64,000 bases of DNA from NCBI GenBank assembly GCA_040905025.1, contig JBBDSJ010000146.1, positions 6,901-70,900 on the forward strand, read 5' to 3'. The notes beneath the pieces were generated by a model. It ran no database searches and was not told where the DNA came from. It was given only the letters and a program-made list of their open reading frames with translations. Source of the stretch: JBBDSJ01 sp040905025 (lineage in GTDB: Bacteria > Pseudomonadota > Gammaproteobacteria > Methylohalomonadales > Methylohalomonadaceae). Of this stretch, positions 17,095 to 27,540 are shown piece after piece; position 1 is the stretch's first letter, and each line of letters starts with the position of its first letter. The position numbers and the translations under genes were made by a program.

Positions 17095-17825
17095 GCAGAC
17101 ACCCCGGTCCTTACCACCTGCAGAAATACCTCCTCAAGACTGGTCCGGCCATAACGGCCTATAAGCGCCTGCGGCTGGCCGCGATCCTCTATACGTCCGG
17201 CGCGCATGATGACGACTTCATCGCAAATACGTTCGACTTCATGCATGTTGTGCGATGCCAGTATGATCGTGGCACCACTGCGTTGCTGATAATCAGTCAA
17301 ATAATGGCGGATACGATCTGCTGTATCCGGATCCAGTGAAGCCGTTGGTTCATCCAGCAGCAATAATGCCGGCGAATTGATGAGCGCCTTGGCCAGCGCC
17401 ACACGGGTTTTCTGCCCGGCGGACAGACTGATACACGGGCGGTGACGCTGCGTCTGCAGGTCGAGTTCTGTGATCAGTTGGTCGATGCGCGCACGCCGGT
17501 CACGCACGCCATACAAATGCGCATACACATTCAGGTTTTCATCGATGGTCAGCCGTTGCGGCAGATCTACATACGGGGAAGAGAAATTCATGCGTGGCAA
17601 GACACGATACCGGTGCTGCAACATGTCTTCTCCAAGTACTGTAACCGTACCCCGGGTCGGAGTCAGCAAGCCCAGCAGAATCGCCAGTGCCGTCGTTTTA
17701 CCGGCACCGTTGGCGCCCAGCAGTCCAAAAATACTGCCGCCGGGCACTGTAAAACTGATGTTATCGAGTGCCCGTACCGCGCCATAATCCTTGCCCAGAT
17801 TACTGACGCTGATTGCATACTGCAT
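17091..17825 (-). CDS. ABC transporter ATP-binding protein
   Basis: 244 residues from ATG 17825 (AGGAG lies about 12 bases upstream; an alternative in-frame start is at 17882). Walker A is LLGANGAGKTTALAIL, the signature motif is LSAGQKTRVALAKAL, Walker B is LLLLDEPTASLDPDTADRI, and the switch His is in ASHNMHEVERI. It energises the ABC-2 permease whose start overlaps its stop. The C-terminus (GRTSLEEVFLQVV) is typical of DrrA/NatA-like exporters. Confidence 0.92.
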   Translation of the reverse strand: MQYAISVSNLGKDYGAVRALDNISFTVPGGSIFGLLGANGAGKTTALAILLGLLTPTRGTVTVLGEDMLQHRYRVLPRMNFSSPYVDLPQRLTIDENLNVYAHLYGVRDRRARIDQLITELDLQTQRHRPCISLSAGQKTRVALAKALINSPALLLLDEPTASLDPDTADRIRHYLTDYQQRSGATIILASHNMHEVERICDEVVIMRAGRIEDRGQPQALIGRYGRTSLEEVFLQVVRTGVSA

Positions 17826-17894
17826 GGTTTCGGCTTGCTCCTGTGATACACACTGGCTTGTCAATTCAGGCCTTGCCGGCAATATATTCGCAGG

Positions 17895-20090
17895 CTATTG
17901 CCGTGCCGCTGCACATACCTGTGCATCGACTACTGCCAGCGCGCTGGCGTTCATGATGCGGCGCACACTGGCTGATGAAGTCAGAATATGCACCGGATGC
18001 GCAAGCCCGAGCATTACCGGCCCGATAGTGACAGCATTTTCCAGTGTCTTGATCAAATCATAACTGATTCTGGCCGCATCTATATTCGGCATTACCAGTA
18101 AATTGGCCTCACTGCGCAGGCGTGAATCCGGCCGGATACGTTGACGGATAGTCTGATCCAGCGCCAGATCAGCGCGGATATTTGCATCAATCTGTAATTC
18201 CGGTTCACGTTCCAGAATTAATGCCAGGGCATCAGCCAGACGTTGCGAGGCATCCTCCGGGCCCGGCAGATTATTATGCGACAACAACGCCGCCCGTGGC
18301 GTCATGCCAAACCGGCGGACTACATCAGCGGCCATCAATGTCATGTCGGCGAGCTGTTCAGCATTCGGCTCCGGCGTTACCGCTGTATCACAAATAAAAA
18401 ACACGCCTTTTTTTACAATGACAATATTCAATGCCGCCGCTTGCGACACCCCGGGTGCCAGTCCCAGATTTTGTGTGGTCAGCTGTAAATGCCCGGCAAA
18501 CGGTCCTTCCAGACCGCAGATTAATCCATCCGCAAAGCCGTTCATTATCAGGCGGCTAGCCGTCAGTGTATTACTGCCGCCCGCCGCTGCCGGTGCCACC
18601 ACTTCAACATCGTCATCCAGGCGCATACGCAAGCCCAGCTGGCTGAGCTGGCTGGCAATCCGATCACGATCCCCGATCAAAATCGGCCGGGCCAGTTTTT
18701 CATCAAGTACGCCCTGGACGCTGCGAAGTACAATGGGCAATTCACCTTCGGCGTAGACCAGCCGTTTCGGCTCGGCCTTGGCACGCTCATACAACGGCCG
18801 CATCACCAGTACGGATTCAAACACATAACGTGACAGTTGTTGCTGATAAGCGCCAAGATCTGCAATTGGCCGCGTTGCCACACCACTGTCCATCGCCGCC
18901 CTGGCCACCGCCGGTGCCAGTTTCAGAATCAGGCGCGGGTCAAACGGTTTCGGAATCAGATAATCGCGGCCAAATTTGAGGCTGGCACCACCATAGGCAG
19001 CCACCACCGTATCCGGCGCCGCCTCCATCGCCATGTCCGCCAGTGCATACACACAGGCAATTTTCATTTCTTCATTGACGCTGGTCGCACCGACATCCAG
19101 CGCACCGCGGAAAATAAACGGGAAACACAAAACATTATTGACCTGATTCGGATAGTCCGAACGCCCGGTTGCAATAATCGCATCCGGCCGCACGGCAAAG
19201 ACTTCCTCGGGAATGATTTCCGGGATTGGATTGGCCAGCGCCAGCACCAGCGGATCCGGTGCCATGCCACGAATCATCTCCTGCTTGATGATACCGGGAC
19301 CGGACAAGCCCAGGAATATATCGGCATCTTTCAAGGCCTCACCAAGGGTGCGTATATCAGTCTTGATTGCAAACTGACGCTTGTGCGGATCGAGTCCACC
19401 GCGGCGCCCGTGATACAACACGCCGTCACGATCCAGAATGATCATGTTCTCCCTGGGCAAACCCAGACTGACCAGTACCTTTAAACAGGCAATACCTGCG
19501 GCACCGGCACCGGTGCTGACGAGTTTGACCTTGCTGATATCTTTACCGGTCAGGCGCAAGCCGTTCAGGATTGCCGCCGCGACAATAATCGAAGTGCCAT
19601 GCTGGTCGTCATGGAACACCGGAATGTTCATGCGCTGACGCAATTTACCCTCGACCATGAAACATTCCGGCGACTTGATATCTTCCAGATTAATACCACC
19701 AAACGTTGGCTCCAGACTGGCGATAATGTCGACCAGCTTGTCCGGATCGCGTTCATTGATCTCAATATCAAAGACATCAATACCGGCAAACTTCTTGAAT
19801 AAGACAGCCTTGCCTTCCATAACCGGCTTTGCTGCAAGCGGACCAATATCACCCAGTCCCAGCACGGCCGTACCGTTGGTAATCACGGCAACCAGATTAC
19901 TGCGGGCGGTATAATCTGCCACGCTGCCGGGATCAGCCGCGATAGCCTCACAGGCATCAGCGACACCGGGGCTGTAGGCAAGAGCCAGATCGCGTTGATT
20001 GGCCAGTGGTTTGGTCGGCGTTACTTCAATCTTGCCCGGACGGGGATAACGGTGATAGTGCAGCGCGTTCTTTTCGGTATCGTCGTTCAT
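17895..20090 (-). CDS. maeB: NADP-dependent malic enzyme MaeB (with phosphotransacetylase-like domain)
   Basis: 731 residues from ATG 20090; an upstream ATG at 20132 precedes the conserved start [14 protein letters not shown] and is less likely. The malic enzyme domain (about 1-420) shows [49 protein letters not shown] and the NADP-binding [12 protein letters not shown]. The C-terminal third is a phosphotransacetylase-like domain ([16 protein letters not shown] to the end) that is regulatory in MaeB. It decarboxylates malate to pyruvate with NADPH formation. Confidence 0.95.
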   Translation of the reverse strand: MNDDTEKNALHYHRYPRPGKIEVTPTKPLANQRDLALAYSPGVADACEAIAADPGSVADYTARSNLVAVITNGTAVLGLGDIGPLAAKPVMEGKAVLFKKFAGIDVFDIEINERDPDKLVDIIASLEPTFGGINLEDIKSPECFMVEGKLRQRMNIPVFHDDQHGTSIIVAAAILNGLRLTGKDISKVKLVSTGAGAAGIACLKVLVSLGLPRENMIILDRDGVLYHGRRGGLDPHKRQFAIKTDIRTLGEALKDADIFLGLSGPGIIKQEMIRGMAPDPLVLALANPIPEIIPEEVFAVRPDAIIATGRSDYPNQVNNVLCFPFIFRGALDVGATSVNEEMKIACVYALADMAMEAAPDTVVAAYGGASLKFGRDYLIPKPFDPRLILKLAPAVARAAMDSGVATRPIADLGAYQQQLSRYVFESVLVMRPLYERAKAEPKRLVYAEGELPIVLRSVQGVLDEKLARPILIGDRDRIASQLSQLGLRMRLDDDVEVVAPAAAGGSNTLTASRLIMNGFADGLICGLEGPFAGHLQLTTQNLGLAPGVSQAAALNIVIVKKGVFFICDTAVTPEPNAEQLADMTLMAADVVRRFGMTPRAALLSHNNLPGPEDASQRLADALALILEREPELQIDANIRADLALDQTIRQRIRPDSRLRSEANLLVMPNIDAARISYDLIKTLENAVTIGPVMLGLAHPVHILTSSASVRRIMNASALAVVDAQVCAAARQ

Positions 20091-20215
20091 GGTGTTGCAG
20101 AGCTGTATTGATATCAGACTCTGGCAGATCATCCTCTGGATTATTGATATGGGAACAGTCCTGATTTAACCGAATATTCCCTGATTCTGATTCGTTATCT
20201 ATTAACTCGCGAAGA

Positions 20216-21577
20216 TCAGCCAGGGAAACTACCGGGCGGCATTTTACCCCCCATGCCACGCAGCATATTCTGCAAACCGCCTTTTTTCTTCATGCGCTTC
20301 ATGGTCTTTTGCATCTGACCAAACTGTTTCAAAAGTTTGTTGACTTCCTGAATTGAACTGCCGGAACCGCTGGCAATACGCTTCTTGCGCGAGCCGTTAA
20401 TAATTTCCGGACGCCGGCGCTCTTTCATGGTCATGGAATCGATAATGCAACCCAGCCGATTGAACTTGTTGTCGTCAACCTGCTGCAACGCTGCCTGCGG
20501 CAACTGACTCATGCCCGGAAGTTTATCGAGCATACTGCCGATACCCCCCATACGGTTCATCTCGGTAATCTGCTGACGAAAATCATTCAGGTCGAAACCG
20601 CCCTTTTTCAGTTTGGCGGCCATTTTTTCCGCCTGGGCGCGATCAGTATTGCGCTCGACGTCCTCAATCAGACTGAGCACATCGCCCATGCCAAGAATAC
20701 GCGAGGCGACACGATCCGGATGAAATGGTGTCAGTTCATCAAATTTTTCACCGCTGCCAAGAAACTTGATTGGTTTGCCGGTGACATGCCGTACAGACAA
20801 TGCCGCACCACCACGGGCATCACCATCGACCTTGGTCAGTATCACGCCGGTCAACGGCAGGGCGTCATTAAACGCACGCGCTGCATTCACGGCGTCCTGA
20901 CCCATCATGCTGTCGACCACAAACAACGTCTCGACCGGCCCCAACTGCTCATGCAATGCCTTGATCTCGGTCATCATGTCGGCATCGACATGCAGGCGAC
21001 CTGCCGTATCGACAATCAGGACTTCTGTGCCCTGCCGCCGTGCCTGCGTCACGGCCGCTGCCGCGATGGCCAGTGGTTGTTGATTAATATCCGATGGCAA
21101 ACAGTCAATCTCGGCCTGGCGCGCCAATGCGTGCAGCTGATCAATTGCCGCCGGCCGGTAAACGTCACAGGACACCAGCTGGACACTGCGTTTTTGCTCG
21201 CGGCTGATCCACTTGCCCAGTTTGACGGCGGTAGTAGTTTTACCGGCGCCCTGTAAGCCGGCCAGCAGAATCACGGCCGGCGGTGCCGCATTCAGGTCCA
21301 GAGGTGTGGCGGCAGCCCCCATCAGACTTACCATCTCATCACGGACAATACCGATAAAGGCCTGACCAGGCGTCAGGCTGCTGGCAACTTCACGGCCAAC
21401 CGCACGGCTGCGAACATGCTCTATAAAGTCCTTGACCACGGGCAATGCGACATCGGCTTCCAGCAGCGCCATACGCACTTCACGTAACGCCCCGCCGATA
21501 TTGTCTTCGCTGATACGGCCCTGGCCGCGCAGGTCCTTGAGAACGCGCCCGAGGCGCCCGGAGAGATTGTCAAACAT
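20216..21577 (-). CDS. ffh: Signal recognition particle protein Ffh
   Basis: 453 residues. The N-domain ends near residue 90. The G-domain P-loop is GLQGAGKTTT (107-116), followed by DVYRPAAIDQL, DTAGRL, TKVDGDARGGAAL and GSGEKFDELTPFHPDR. The Met-rich M-domain (GGIGSMLDKLPGM, MKRMKKKGGLQNMLRGMGGK) binds the 4.5S RNA, which is encoded in this window at 58428-58543. It delivers nascent inner-membrane proteins to FtsY. Divergent from ypjD, a common pairing in Gammaproteobacteria. Confidence 0.97.
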   Translation of the reverse strand: MFDNLSGRLGRVLKDLRGQGRISEDNIGGALREVRMALLEADVALPVVKDFIEHVRSRAVGREVASSLTPGQAFIGIVRDEMVSLMGAAATPLDLNAAPPAVILLAGLQGAGKTTTAVKLGKWISREQKRSVQLVSCDVYRPAAIDQLHALARQAEIDCLPSDINQQPLAIAAAAVTQARRQGTEVLIVDTAGRLHVDADMMTEIKALHEQLGPVETLFVVDSMMGQDAVNAARAFNDALPLTGVILTKVDGDARGGAALSVRHVTGKPIKFLGSGEKFDELTPFHPDRVASRILGMGDVLSLIEDVERNTDRAQAEKMAAKLKKGGFDLNDFRQQITEMNRMGGIGSMLDKLPGMSQLPQAALQQVDDNKFNRLGCIIDSMTMKERRRPEIINGSRKKRIASGSGSSIQEVNKLLKQFGQMQKTMKRMKKKGGLQNMLRGMGGKMPPGSFPG

Positions 21578-21767
21578 AAGAATTTAAAGCCTTGAATCTT
21601 TTCTGTTAGTAAGTGCGGGCTATTATATCTGAAGGCAACTGTGATTTAAGTAACCTCAAGCGTGCCCGCGTGCCAATTTGGCGGCGATAACGACTGCAAA
21701 TGTAACAGCTTCAACCCATCGGGCAGATGTGCAATCATGCAGATATGTCCCGGAACGGAACCCAATT

Positions 21768-22583
21768 GTGAACCCTGTTTTTACTGGCAGTCTTGCCTGT
21801 GCCCTGTATTTCATCGCTGCCAGCCGCGTCGCATTTGGCCTGTTACACCAGCCGGACGCGGGTCGTTTGCGGGCAAAAATACAGGGGCAGCTACTCGGAA
21901 TTGCCGCACTGCTGTTGCATGCCGTGGTACTTTACCAGTTGATGCATACCGGTGCCGGACTGAATCTGGGGTTTTTTCATGCCGTGTCACTGGTTGCCTG
22001 GATGATTGCCCTGTTTGTACTTATTGGTACGCTCAACAGCCCCCTCGAAAACCTGACCCTGCTGTTGTATCCGCTGGCGGCCATTAGTCTGTTGCTGGAA
22101 GTGCTAATCCCGAGTTCACGTGTACTACCCGATACGACACCGGTCGGACTGCAGGCACATATCCTGCTCTCCATTTGCGCCTACAGCCTGCTCGGCGTCG
22201 CGGCACTGCAGGCGCTGGTACTGGCGTGGCAGGATCGGCAACTGCGGCACAAGCATCCTGGTGCCATCATGCGTGCATTACCACCACTGCAGGTGATGGA
22301 AAACCTGTTATTCCAGCTCATCATGCTCGGCTTTTTTCTGCTCAGTCTGAGTCTGGCCACCGGCTCGATGTTCCTGCATGACCTGTTCGGTCAGCATCTG
22401 GTACACAAGACGGTATTGTCAGTCATTGCCTGGATTATTTTTGCATTACTGCTATGGGGTCGCTGGGCCCGGGGCTGGCGTGGACAAACTGCCATCCGCT
22501 GGACGCTCGGCGGATTTGCCTGCCTGATGCTCGCCTACTTCGGCAGCAAACTCGCCCTGGAATTGATCCTGAACCGGGTCTGA
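21768..22583 (+). CDS. ypjD: YpjD-like inner-membrane protein (CcsA/cytochrome c assembly fold)
   Basis: 271 residues from GTG 21768, chosen because a GGAAC lies about ten bases upstream, hydrophobic membrane sequence begins at once, and the length fits YpjD; the open frame reaches 21678. Eight hydrophobic segments are visible. FFHAVSLVAWMIALF, QAHILLSICAYSLLGVAALQA and a C-terminal block starting HKTVLSVIAWIIFALLLWGR are typical of the CcmC/CcsA-like family. YpjD itself has no proven function, though the fold suggests haem handling. It is divergent from ffh and 33 bp upstream of corB, an order also seen in E. coli relatives. Confidence 0.9.
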   Translation: MNPVFTGSLACALYFIAASRVAFGLLHQPDAGRLRAKIQGQLLGIAALLLHAVVLYQLMHTGAGLNLGFFHAVSLVAWMIALFVLIGTLNSPLENLTLLLYPLAAISLLLEVLIPSSRVLPDTTPVGLQAHILLSICAYSLLGVAALQALVLAWQDRQLRHKHPGAIMRALPPLQVMENLLFQLIMLGFFLLSLSLATGSMFLHDLFGQHLVHKTVLSVIAWIIFALLLWGRWARGWRGQTAIRWTLGGFACLMLAYFGSKLALELILNRV

Positions 22584-22616
22584 TACCGCTGACTTCACTC
22601 TTAAGAGGTATATCTG

Positions 22617-23894
22617 GTGGAAGATACATCACTTGCCTATCTGTTCGGCAGTCTGGCTTTTCTGGTACTGCTGTCGGGTTATTTTTCCAGTTCCGAAACC
22701 GGCATGATGGCGCTGAACCGCTACCGATTGCGGCATCTGGCCGATGCCGGTGATAAATCAGCCATGCGGGTACAGCGGCTGCTGGATCGGCCGGATCGCC
22801 TGATTGGCGTGATTTTGCTGGGCAATAATCTGGTCAATATTCTCGCGGCATCCATTGCGACCGTGATCGGGCTGCGGTTGTTTGGCGAAGCCGGCATTGC
22901 GATCGCCTCATTGGCATTGACCGTGATTATTTTGATCTTCGGCGAGGTTGCACCGAAGACCATGGCTGCGCTATACCCCGAACGCATCGCCTACCCGACC
23001 TCTTACATCCTCGGACCGCTGCTGAAAATCACCTATCCGATCGTCTGGGCACTGAACGGAGTGGCCAACGGCATTCTGAAAGCGTTCGGCGTAAACCTGG
23101 ACGATAAAGAAGATTCCCCGATGACGCGCGAGGAATTACGTTCTGTCGTGCGTCAGGCCGGCACCATGATTCCGAAACGTCACCAGCGCATGTTGCTGGC
23201 GATCCTGGATCTGGAAAACATGACGGTCAATGACATCATGATCCGGCGGGGTGAAATCACGGGTATTGATCTGGATGATGATATTGATGAAATTCATGAG
23301 ATGCTGAACAATTGCCGGCATACACGGCTGCCAGTGTATCGCGGGAATCTCGACAACACCATCGGCGTTTTGCATGTACGACGATTATTACGCAGCCTGA
23401 TAGAGCATGAGGAAATCACCAAGGAGACCATCGAAGCGAGTGTAAGTGAACCTTTCTTTGTGCCGGAAGATGCACCATTGAACACACAAATGGTCAATTT
23501 TCAGCGTAACCGTCAGCGTCTGGGACTGGTCGTTGACGAGTACGGCATGGTACTTGGGCTGGTTACGCTTGAAGACATGCTGGAAGAAATTGTCGGTGAA
23601 TTTACTACCGACACGCAGACATTTGTCCGCGACATACATCCTCAAAATGATGGTACTTATCTGATTGATGCAACCGCCAACATTCGTGACATCAATCGCC
23701 AGCTGCACTGGCGGCTACCTGTCAGTGGTCCGCGTACCCTTAATGGCCTGATCCTCGAACACCTGGAAAGTATCCCGGAATCCGGTACCAGTTTGCGGAT
23801 TCATGACTACGCCATTGAAATAACACAGACAACTGAAAATGCAGTAAAAACTGCGCGGCTCTGGCATCTGAATACAGCCAACAACAATCCATAG
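22617..23894 (+). CDS. corB: CorB-family (CNNM/CBS) membrane protein
   Basis: 425 residues starting at GTG 22617 with AGAGG eight bases upstream. The N-terminal CNNM (DUF21) domain has three to four membrane helices with the conserved SSSETGMMALNRYRLRHLA and FGEVAPKTMAALYPE. A CBS pair follows (DIMIRRGEITGIDLDDDI; RQRLGLVVDEYGMVLGLVTL), and the CorC_HlyC transporter-associated domain ends the protein. The family (YfjD/CorB, MpfA) is linked to Mg2+ transport or magnesium and cobalt resistance. Convergent with the small gene at 23912, 17 bp away. Confidence 0.93.
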   Translation: MEDTSLAYLFGSLAFLVLLSGYFSSSETGMMALNRYRLRHLADAGDKSAMRVQRLLDRPDRLIGVILLGNNLVNILAASIATVIGLRLFGEAGIAIASLALTVIILIFGEVAPKTMAALYPERIAYPTSYILGPLLKITYPIVWALNGVANGILKAFGVNLDDKEDSPMTREELRSVVRQAGTMIPKRHQRMLLAILDLENMTVNDIMIRRGEITGIDLDDDIDEIHEMLNNCRHTRLPVYRGNLDNTIGVLHVRRLLRSLIEHEEITKETIEASVSEPFFVPEDAPLNTQMVNFQRNRQRLGLVVDEYGMVLGLVTLEDMLEEIVGEFTTDTQTFVRDIHPQNDGTYLIDATANIRDINRQLHWRLPVSGPRTLNGLILEHLESIPESGTSLRIHDYAIEITQTTENAVKTARLWHLNTANNNP

Positions 23895-23911
23895 TAAAAA
23901 TGGAGAGGCTG

Positions 23912-24094
23912 CTAGAATACAAAACCGAGCATCAGGCTCAAACCAAAATAAATTGCAATTACAACCCAGAAATATCGCGGTTCTTCATGCCGGTAAATCA
24001 TGCGGCCACCCGGGCCGGACTTGGCATACACCTGTCCATTGGCCATGGCATAGAATGTATATAGCGCGAGAATACCAGCCAGAATTTTGAACAT
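23912..24094 (-). CDS. Small two-helix membrane protein, unknown
   Basis: 60 residues. GGGGGGCAGACC directly upstream of the ATG gives a good ribosome binding site. Two hydrophobic segments (residues 2-18 and 43-59) flank a short basic/acidic loop (KSGPGGRMIYRHEEPRY). I do not recognise the family. It lies between convergent corB and the downstream end of the hydrolase gene. Confidence 0.65.
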   Translation of the reverse strand: MFKILAGILALYTFYAMANGQVYAKSGPGGRMIYRHEEPRYFWVVIAIYFGLSLMLGFVF

Positions 24095-24156
24095 GGTCTG
24101 CCCCCCGTCTATGCTTGATTATGCTGTATTGAACAGTCTGTAATTAACAGCGCCGG

Positions 24157-25032
24157 CTAGAAGAAATCCAGCAACTCTGTGCATACCGCAGCGGGATTTT
24201 CCTCTGCCAGAAAATGGCCGGCGGCCAGCGCCCGGCCGCTAACCTGTTCGGCATAGTCAGCCCAGACGCCAGGCACATCATAGGTTTTCTGCACAAAGCC
24301 CGCATTGCCCCACAATACCAGTAACGGACAGCGGATTTTCCGGTCTCGATCCTGCTCATCGTGCTGCAGATCAATACTGGCGGCCGCACGATAGTCTTCA
24401 CAGGAAGCATGGATCACTTCAGGCTGACTGAAGCAACGCAGGTACTCGGCCACCGCCGCGTCATCAAACTGTGCATCAGGTGCACTCCAGCGTTGCAGCT
24501 TCTCACGCAAATAATAGCCCGGATCATGACCAATCATGCGTTCCGGCAAAGCGTCCGGCTGAATCAGAAAAAACCAGTGATAATAACCGGTGGCGAAATC
24601 CTTGTCCGTCATGGCATACATATGCCGGGTCGGGACAATATCCATGACACAGGCTTTAAGTATTTGCTGCGGATAATCCAGTGCCAGACGCTGGGTAACG
24701 CGCGCACCACGGTCGTGGCCTGCTACATTAAAATGCTCATAACCAAAATGCGCCATCAGCGCAACCATATCCGCCGCCATCGCCCGTTTGGAATAACTCG
24801 AATGATCGGTTGTGCTTGCAGGTTTTGAACTGTCGCCGTAACCACGCAAATCCGGACAGATAACATGAAAATGCGGCGCCAGTTGCGGTGCCACCTGGTG
24901 CCACATCACATGTGTTTGCGGATAACCATGCAACAACAGCAGCGGCGGGCCTGAGCCACCGTGCACAAGATGAATATCAGCCGCACCGGTTTTAACGGTC
25001 TCGGTGACGAATTCCCTGCCGAATAAGTGCAT
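24157..25032 (-). CDS. Alpha/beta hydrolase related to haloacetate dehalogenases
   Basis: 291 residues. LLLLHGYPQTHVMWHQVAP is the oxyanion block. AGHDRGARVTQRLALDYP carries an Asp nucleophile (GHDRGAR, as in fluoroacetate dehalogenases) rather than Ser. YYHWFFLIQPDALPERMIG contains the His-Trp pair that binds halide in that group, and GHFLAEENP holds the catalytic His. By motif it is closest to haloacetate dehalogenase (EC 3.8.1.3), but epoxide hydrolases share the Asp nucleophile, so the activity is inferred. It lies 37 bp downstream of radA on the same strand. Confidence 0.82.
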   Translation of the reverse strand: MHLFGREFVTETVKTGAADIHLVHGGSGPPLLLLHGYPQTHVMWHQVAPQLAPHFHVICPDLRGYGDSSKPASTTDHSSYSKRAMAADMVALMAHFGYEHFNVAGHDRGARVTQRLALDYPQQILKACVMDIVPTRHMYAMTDKDFATGYYHWFFLIQPDALPERMIGHDPGYYLREKLQRWSAPDAQFDDAAVAEYLRCFSQPEVIHASCEDYRAAASIDLQHDEQDRDRKIRCPLLVLWGNAGFVQKTYDVPGVWADYAEQVSGRALAAGHFLAEENPAAVCTELLDFF

Positions 25033-25069
25033 GTAACAGTGTCTGGTTCGAACGCCGGTCTGGATCAGA

Positions 25070-26440
25070 TCACTCGGCGGCCACCCGCAATGCTTCGCTC
25101 AGGGTCCGCACCCCGATCACATCCATGCCGTCAATGGCCTGCTTCGGCTTGTTGGCATGCGGGACAACGGCGCGTTTGAAACCGTGCTTGGCAGCCTCTT
25201 TCAGGCGCTCCGGCCCATTCAATACCGGCCGGATTTCACCGGCCAGACCTACTTCACCAAAGGCAATCAGTTCCTGTGACAAAGGTTGATCACGGAGACT
25301 GGACAGCACCGTCAGGACAATCGGCAGATCGGCCGCAGTTTCGGTAACACGTACGCCACCGACCACATTGACGAACACATCCTGATCATAGGTTGCGATA
25401 CCGCCATGTCGATGCAGTACCGCCAGCAGCATGGCCAGGCGGTTTTGTTCCAGACCGAGAATCACGCGGCGCGGATTGCCACTCTGGCTCGAATCCACCA
25501 GTGCCTGCACTTCCACCAGCAACGGCCGGCTGCCTTCACGTGTCACCATGACAATGCTGCCGGCGACGGGTTTTTCATGTCGTGACAAAAAGATCGCTGA
25601 CGGATTACCGACTTCCTTCAGGCCCTTGTCGGTCATGCCAAACACACCGAGCTCATTAACCGCACCGTAGCGATTCTTGACGGCGCGAATCAGGCGATAA
25701 CGGCTACCGCTGTCACCTTCAAAATACAACACGGCATCAACCATGTGCTCAAGCACCCGCGGGCCGGCCAATGTGCCCTCTTTGGTGACATGGCCCACCA
25801 GAAATACAGCCGTACCGGTCTGTTTGGCATAGCGCACCAGTTGCGCGGCACATTCGCGCACCTGTGCTACCGCGCCAGGCGCCGATTGCAGTGCATCGCT
25901 GTAGACAGTCTGAATCGAATCCACCACCAGCACGGCCGGATGTTCTTTCTGGCTGGTGGCAATAATGTGCTCAAGCTGGTTTTCCGTGGACAATCGCAAG
26001 GGTTTCAAATCGATTCCCAGACGGCGGCCACGCAATGCGACCTGCTGGGCCGATTCTTCTGCGGTGACATATAAACACGCGGTTTTGTGCGCTGCCAGAT
26101 GACCGATGGTCTGCAGCAATAATGTTGACTTGCCAATGCCGGGATCACCGCCAAGCAGGACAATCGAACCCTTGACCAGACCGCCACCCAGGACGCGGTC
26201 GAATTCACCCGCACCGGTATGCAGCCGCACTTCGGCCTCGGCTTCAATGGCATCCAGATCAACAACATCGGCGACATCCCCGACCAGGCGCATACTGCCA
26301 CGCTGATTACTGCGGGCAACATTGATCGCGGCGATTTCCTCTACCGTATTCCAGGCGTCACATTCCGGACACTGGCCACTCCATTTCGGCAACATGGCGC
26401 CACACGCATTGCACTGAAATTGTTGTCTGGCTTTGGCCAT
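25070..26440 (-). CDS. radA: DNA repair protein RadA (Sms)
   Basis: 456 residues. The N-terminal zinc finger is Cys10, 13, 24, 27 (CNACGAMLPKWSGQCPECDA). Walker A is GGDPGIGKSTLLLQ, the RadA-specific KNRYG motif is VKNRYGAVNELGVF, and the C-terminal third is the Lon-protease-like domain (VFVNVVGGVRVTETAADLPI). It is a branch-migration helicase in recombination. It starts 17 bp after alr and probably belongs to the dnaB-alr-radA transcript. Confidence 0.97.
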   Translation of the reverse strand: MAKARQQFQCNACGAMLPKWSGQCPECDAWNTVEEIAAINVARSNQRGSMRLVGDVADVVDLDAIEAEAEVRLHTGAGEFDRVLGGGLVKGSIVLLGGDPGIGKSTLLLQTIGHLAAHKTACLYVTAEESAQQVALRGRRLGIDLKPLRLSTENQLEHIIATSQKEHPAVLVVDSIQTVYSDALQSAPGAVAQVRECAAQLVRYAKQTGTAVFLVGHVTKEGTLAGPRVLEHMVDAVLYFEGDSGSRYRLIRAVKNRYGAVNELGVFGMTDKGLKEVGNPSAIFLSRHEKPVAGSIVMVTREGSRPLLVEVQALVDSSQSGNPRRVILGLEQNRLAMLLAVLHRHGGIATYDQDVFVNVVGGVRVTETAADLPIVLTVLSSLRDQPLSQELIAFGEVGLAGEIRPVLNGPERLKEAAKHGFKRAVVPHANKPKQAIDGMDVIGVRTLSEALRVAAE

Positions 26441-26457
26441 TTTTTTACTGATATTCC

Positions 26458-27540
26458 CTAGCCGGTCTTGTAATGATAGGGCATGCGTTTGCGATCGCCA
26501 CAGAGCAGTTCATATGGAATCGTATCGGCGTATTCGGCAATTTCCTCGACTGCCAGGCCGTCTCCCCAGAGCACCACCGGATCCCCGGGTTGCGCTTGTG
26601 GCATGTTACGCAAATCCACTGCCAGCATGTCCATCGACGCATGGCCAATCAATGCAGCGCGCTGGCCATTCACCAGCACCGGTGTACCGGATTTGGCATG
26701 GCGTGGATAACCATCACCATAGCCGGCCGCCACAATGCCAATCAACATATCTTCCGGGCAGCGCCAGGACGCACCATAACCCACCGGGTCATTCCGTTTC
26801 AGGGATTTAACCGAAATCAATTGCGAACGAAATGTCATGACCGGCTGCAGGCCGTGCTGCAAGCCGGTACTGCCGGGATTGGGTGACACCCCATAAAGTA
26901 ACAGGCCCGGCCGTATCCAGTCGCCATGACTGTCCGGCCAGCCCAGTACCGCGGCCGAGTTGGCAATGGTGCGTTCACCGGCGAGAGACTGCGTTGCCAG
27001 GGAAAAATTCGCGAGCTGGGTTGTAGTCAGCGGATCAGCCGGATCGTTGGCACTGGCCAGATGCGTCATCAGACGAATGTGATCAGCGACGACCGACAAG
27101 CTTTGCAGGCGGGCATATGCCGCCGGAATTTCAGCCAGTTGAAACCCCAACCGGTGCATGCCAGTGTCGATTTTCAGCCAGACATTGATCGGTTTGCCGG
27201 GAGCTGCAGCTTCAAGCATGGCGAATTGCCCGGCATGGTGAATGACCATGTCCAGCTGCAGTTGCTGAATCTGGGCCAGTTCATCGGTGGCAAACGGGCC
27301 TTCGAGCAGCACAACCGGCTGTTGAATGCTGGCCTCACGCAACTGGCCGGCTTCCTCCAGACAGGCCACGCCAAACGCATCTGCGTCCGTTAATACTTCG
27401 GCGACACGAGTCAGACCATGGCCATACGCATCTGCCTTGACCACGGCCATGATCTTCTGCCGGGGAGCCAGTTGGCGGATACGCTGAAAATTGGATTGAA
27501 GAGCGGCGAGGTTAATAACAACGCTGGCCGGTCGGCTCAT
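26458..27540 (-). CDS. alr: Alanine racemase
   Basis: 360 residues. The PLP-binding lysine is Lys35 in MAVVKADAYGHGL; the opposite-face catalytic Tyr lies in DPVGYGASWRCPE, and AAGYGDGYPRH and GHASMDMLAVDL are family blocks. It makes D-alanine for peptidoglycan. The start overlaps the dnaB stop (ATGA), so the two are translationally coupled. Confidence 0.97.
   Translation of the reverse strand: MSRPASVVINLAALQSNFQRIRQLAPRQKIMAVVKADAYGHGLTRVAEVLTDADAFGVACLEEAGQLREASIQQPVVLLEGPFATDELAQIQQLQLDMVIHHAGQFAMLEAAAPGKPINVWLKIDTGMHRLGFQLAEIPAAYARLQSLSVVADHIRLMTHLASANDPADPLTTTQLANFSLATQSLAGERTIANSAAVLGWPDSHGDWIRPGLLLYGVSPNPGSTGLQHGLQPVMTFRSQLISVKSLKRNDPVGYGASWRCPEDMLIGIVAAGYGDGYPRHAKSGTPVLVNGQRAALIGHASMDMLAVDLRNMPQAQPGDPVVLWGDGLAVEEIAEYADTIPYELLCGDRKRMPYHYKTG

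Noticed and set aside
18837..19484. 215-residue plus-strand ORF across maeB
   Set aside because: Antisense shadow of maeB with no recognisable domains.
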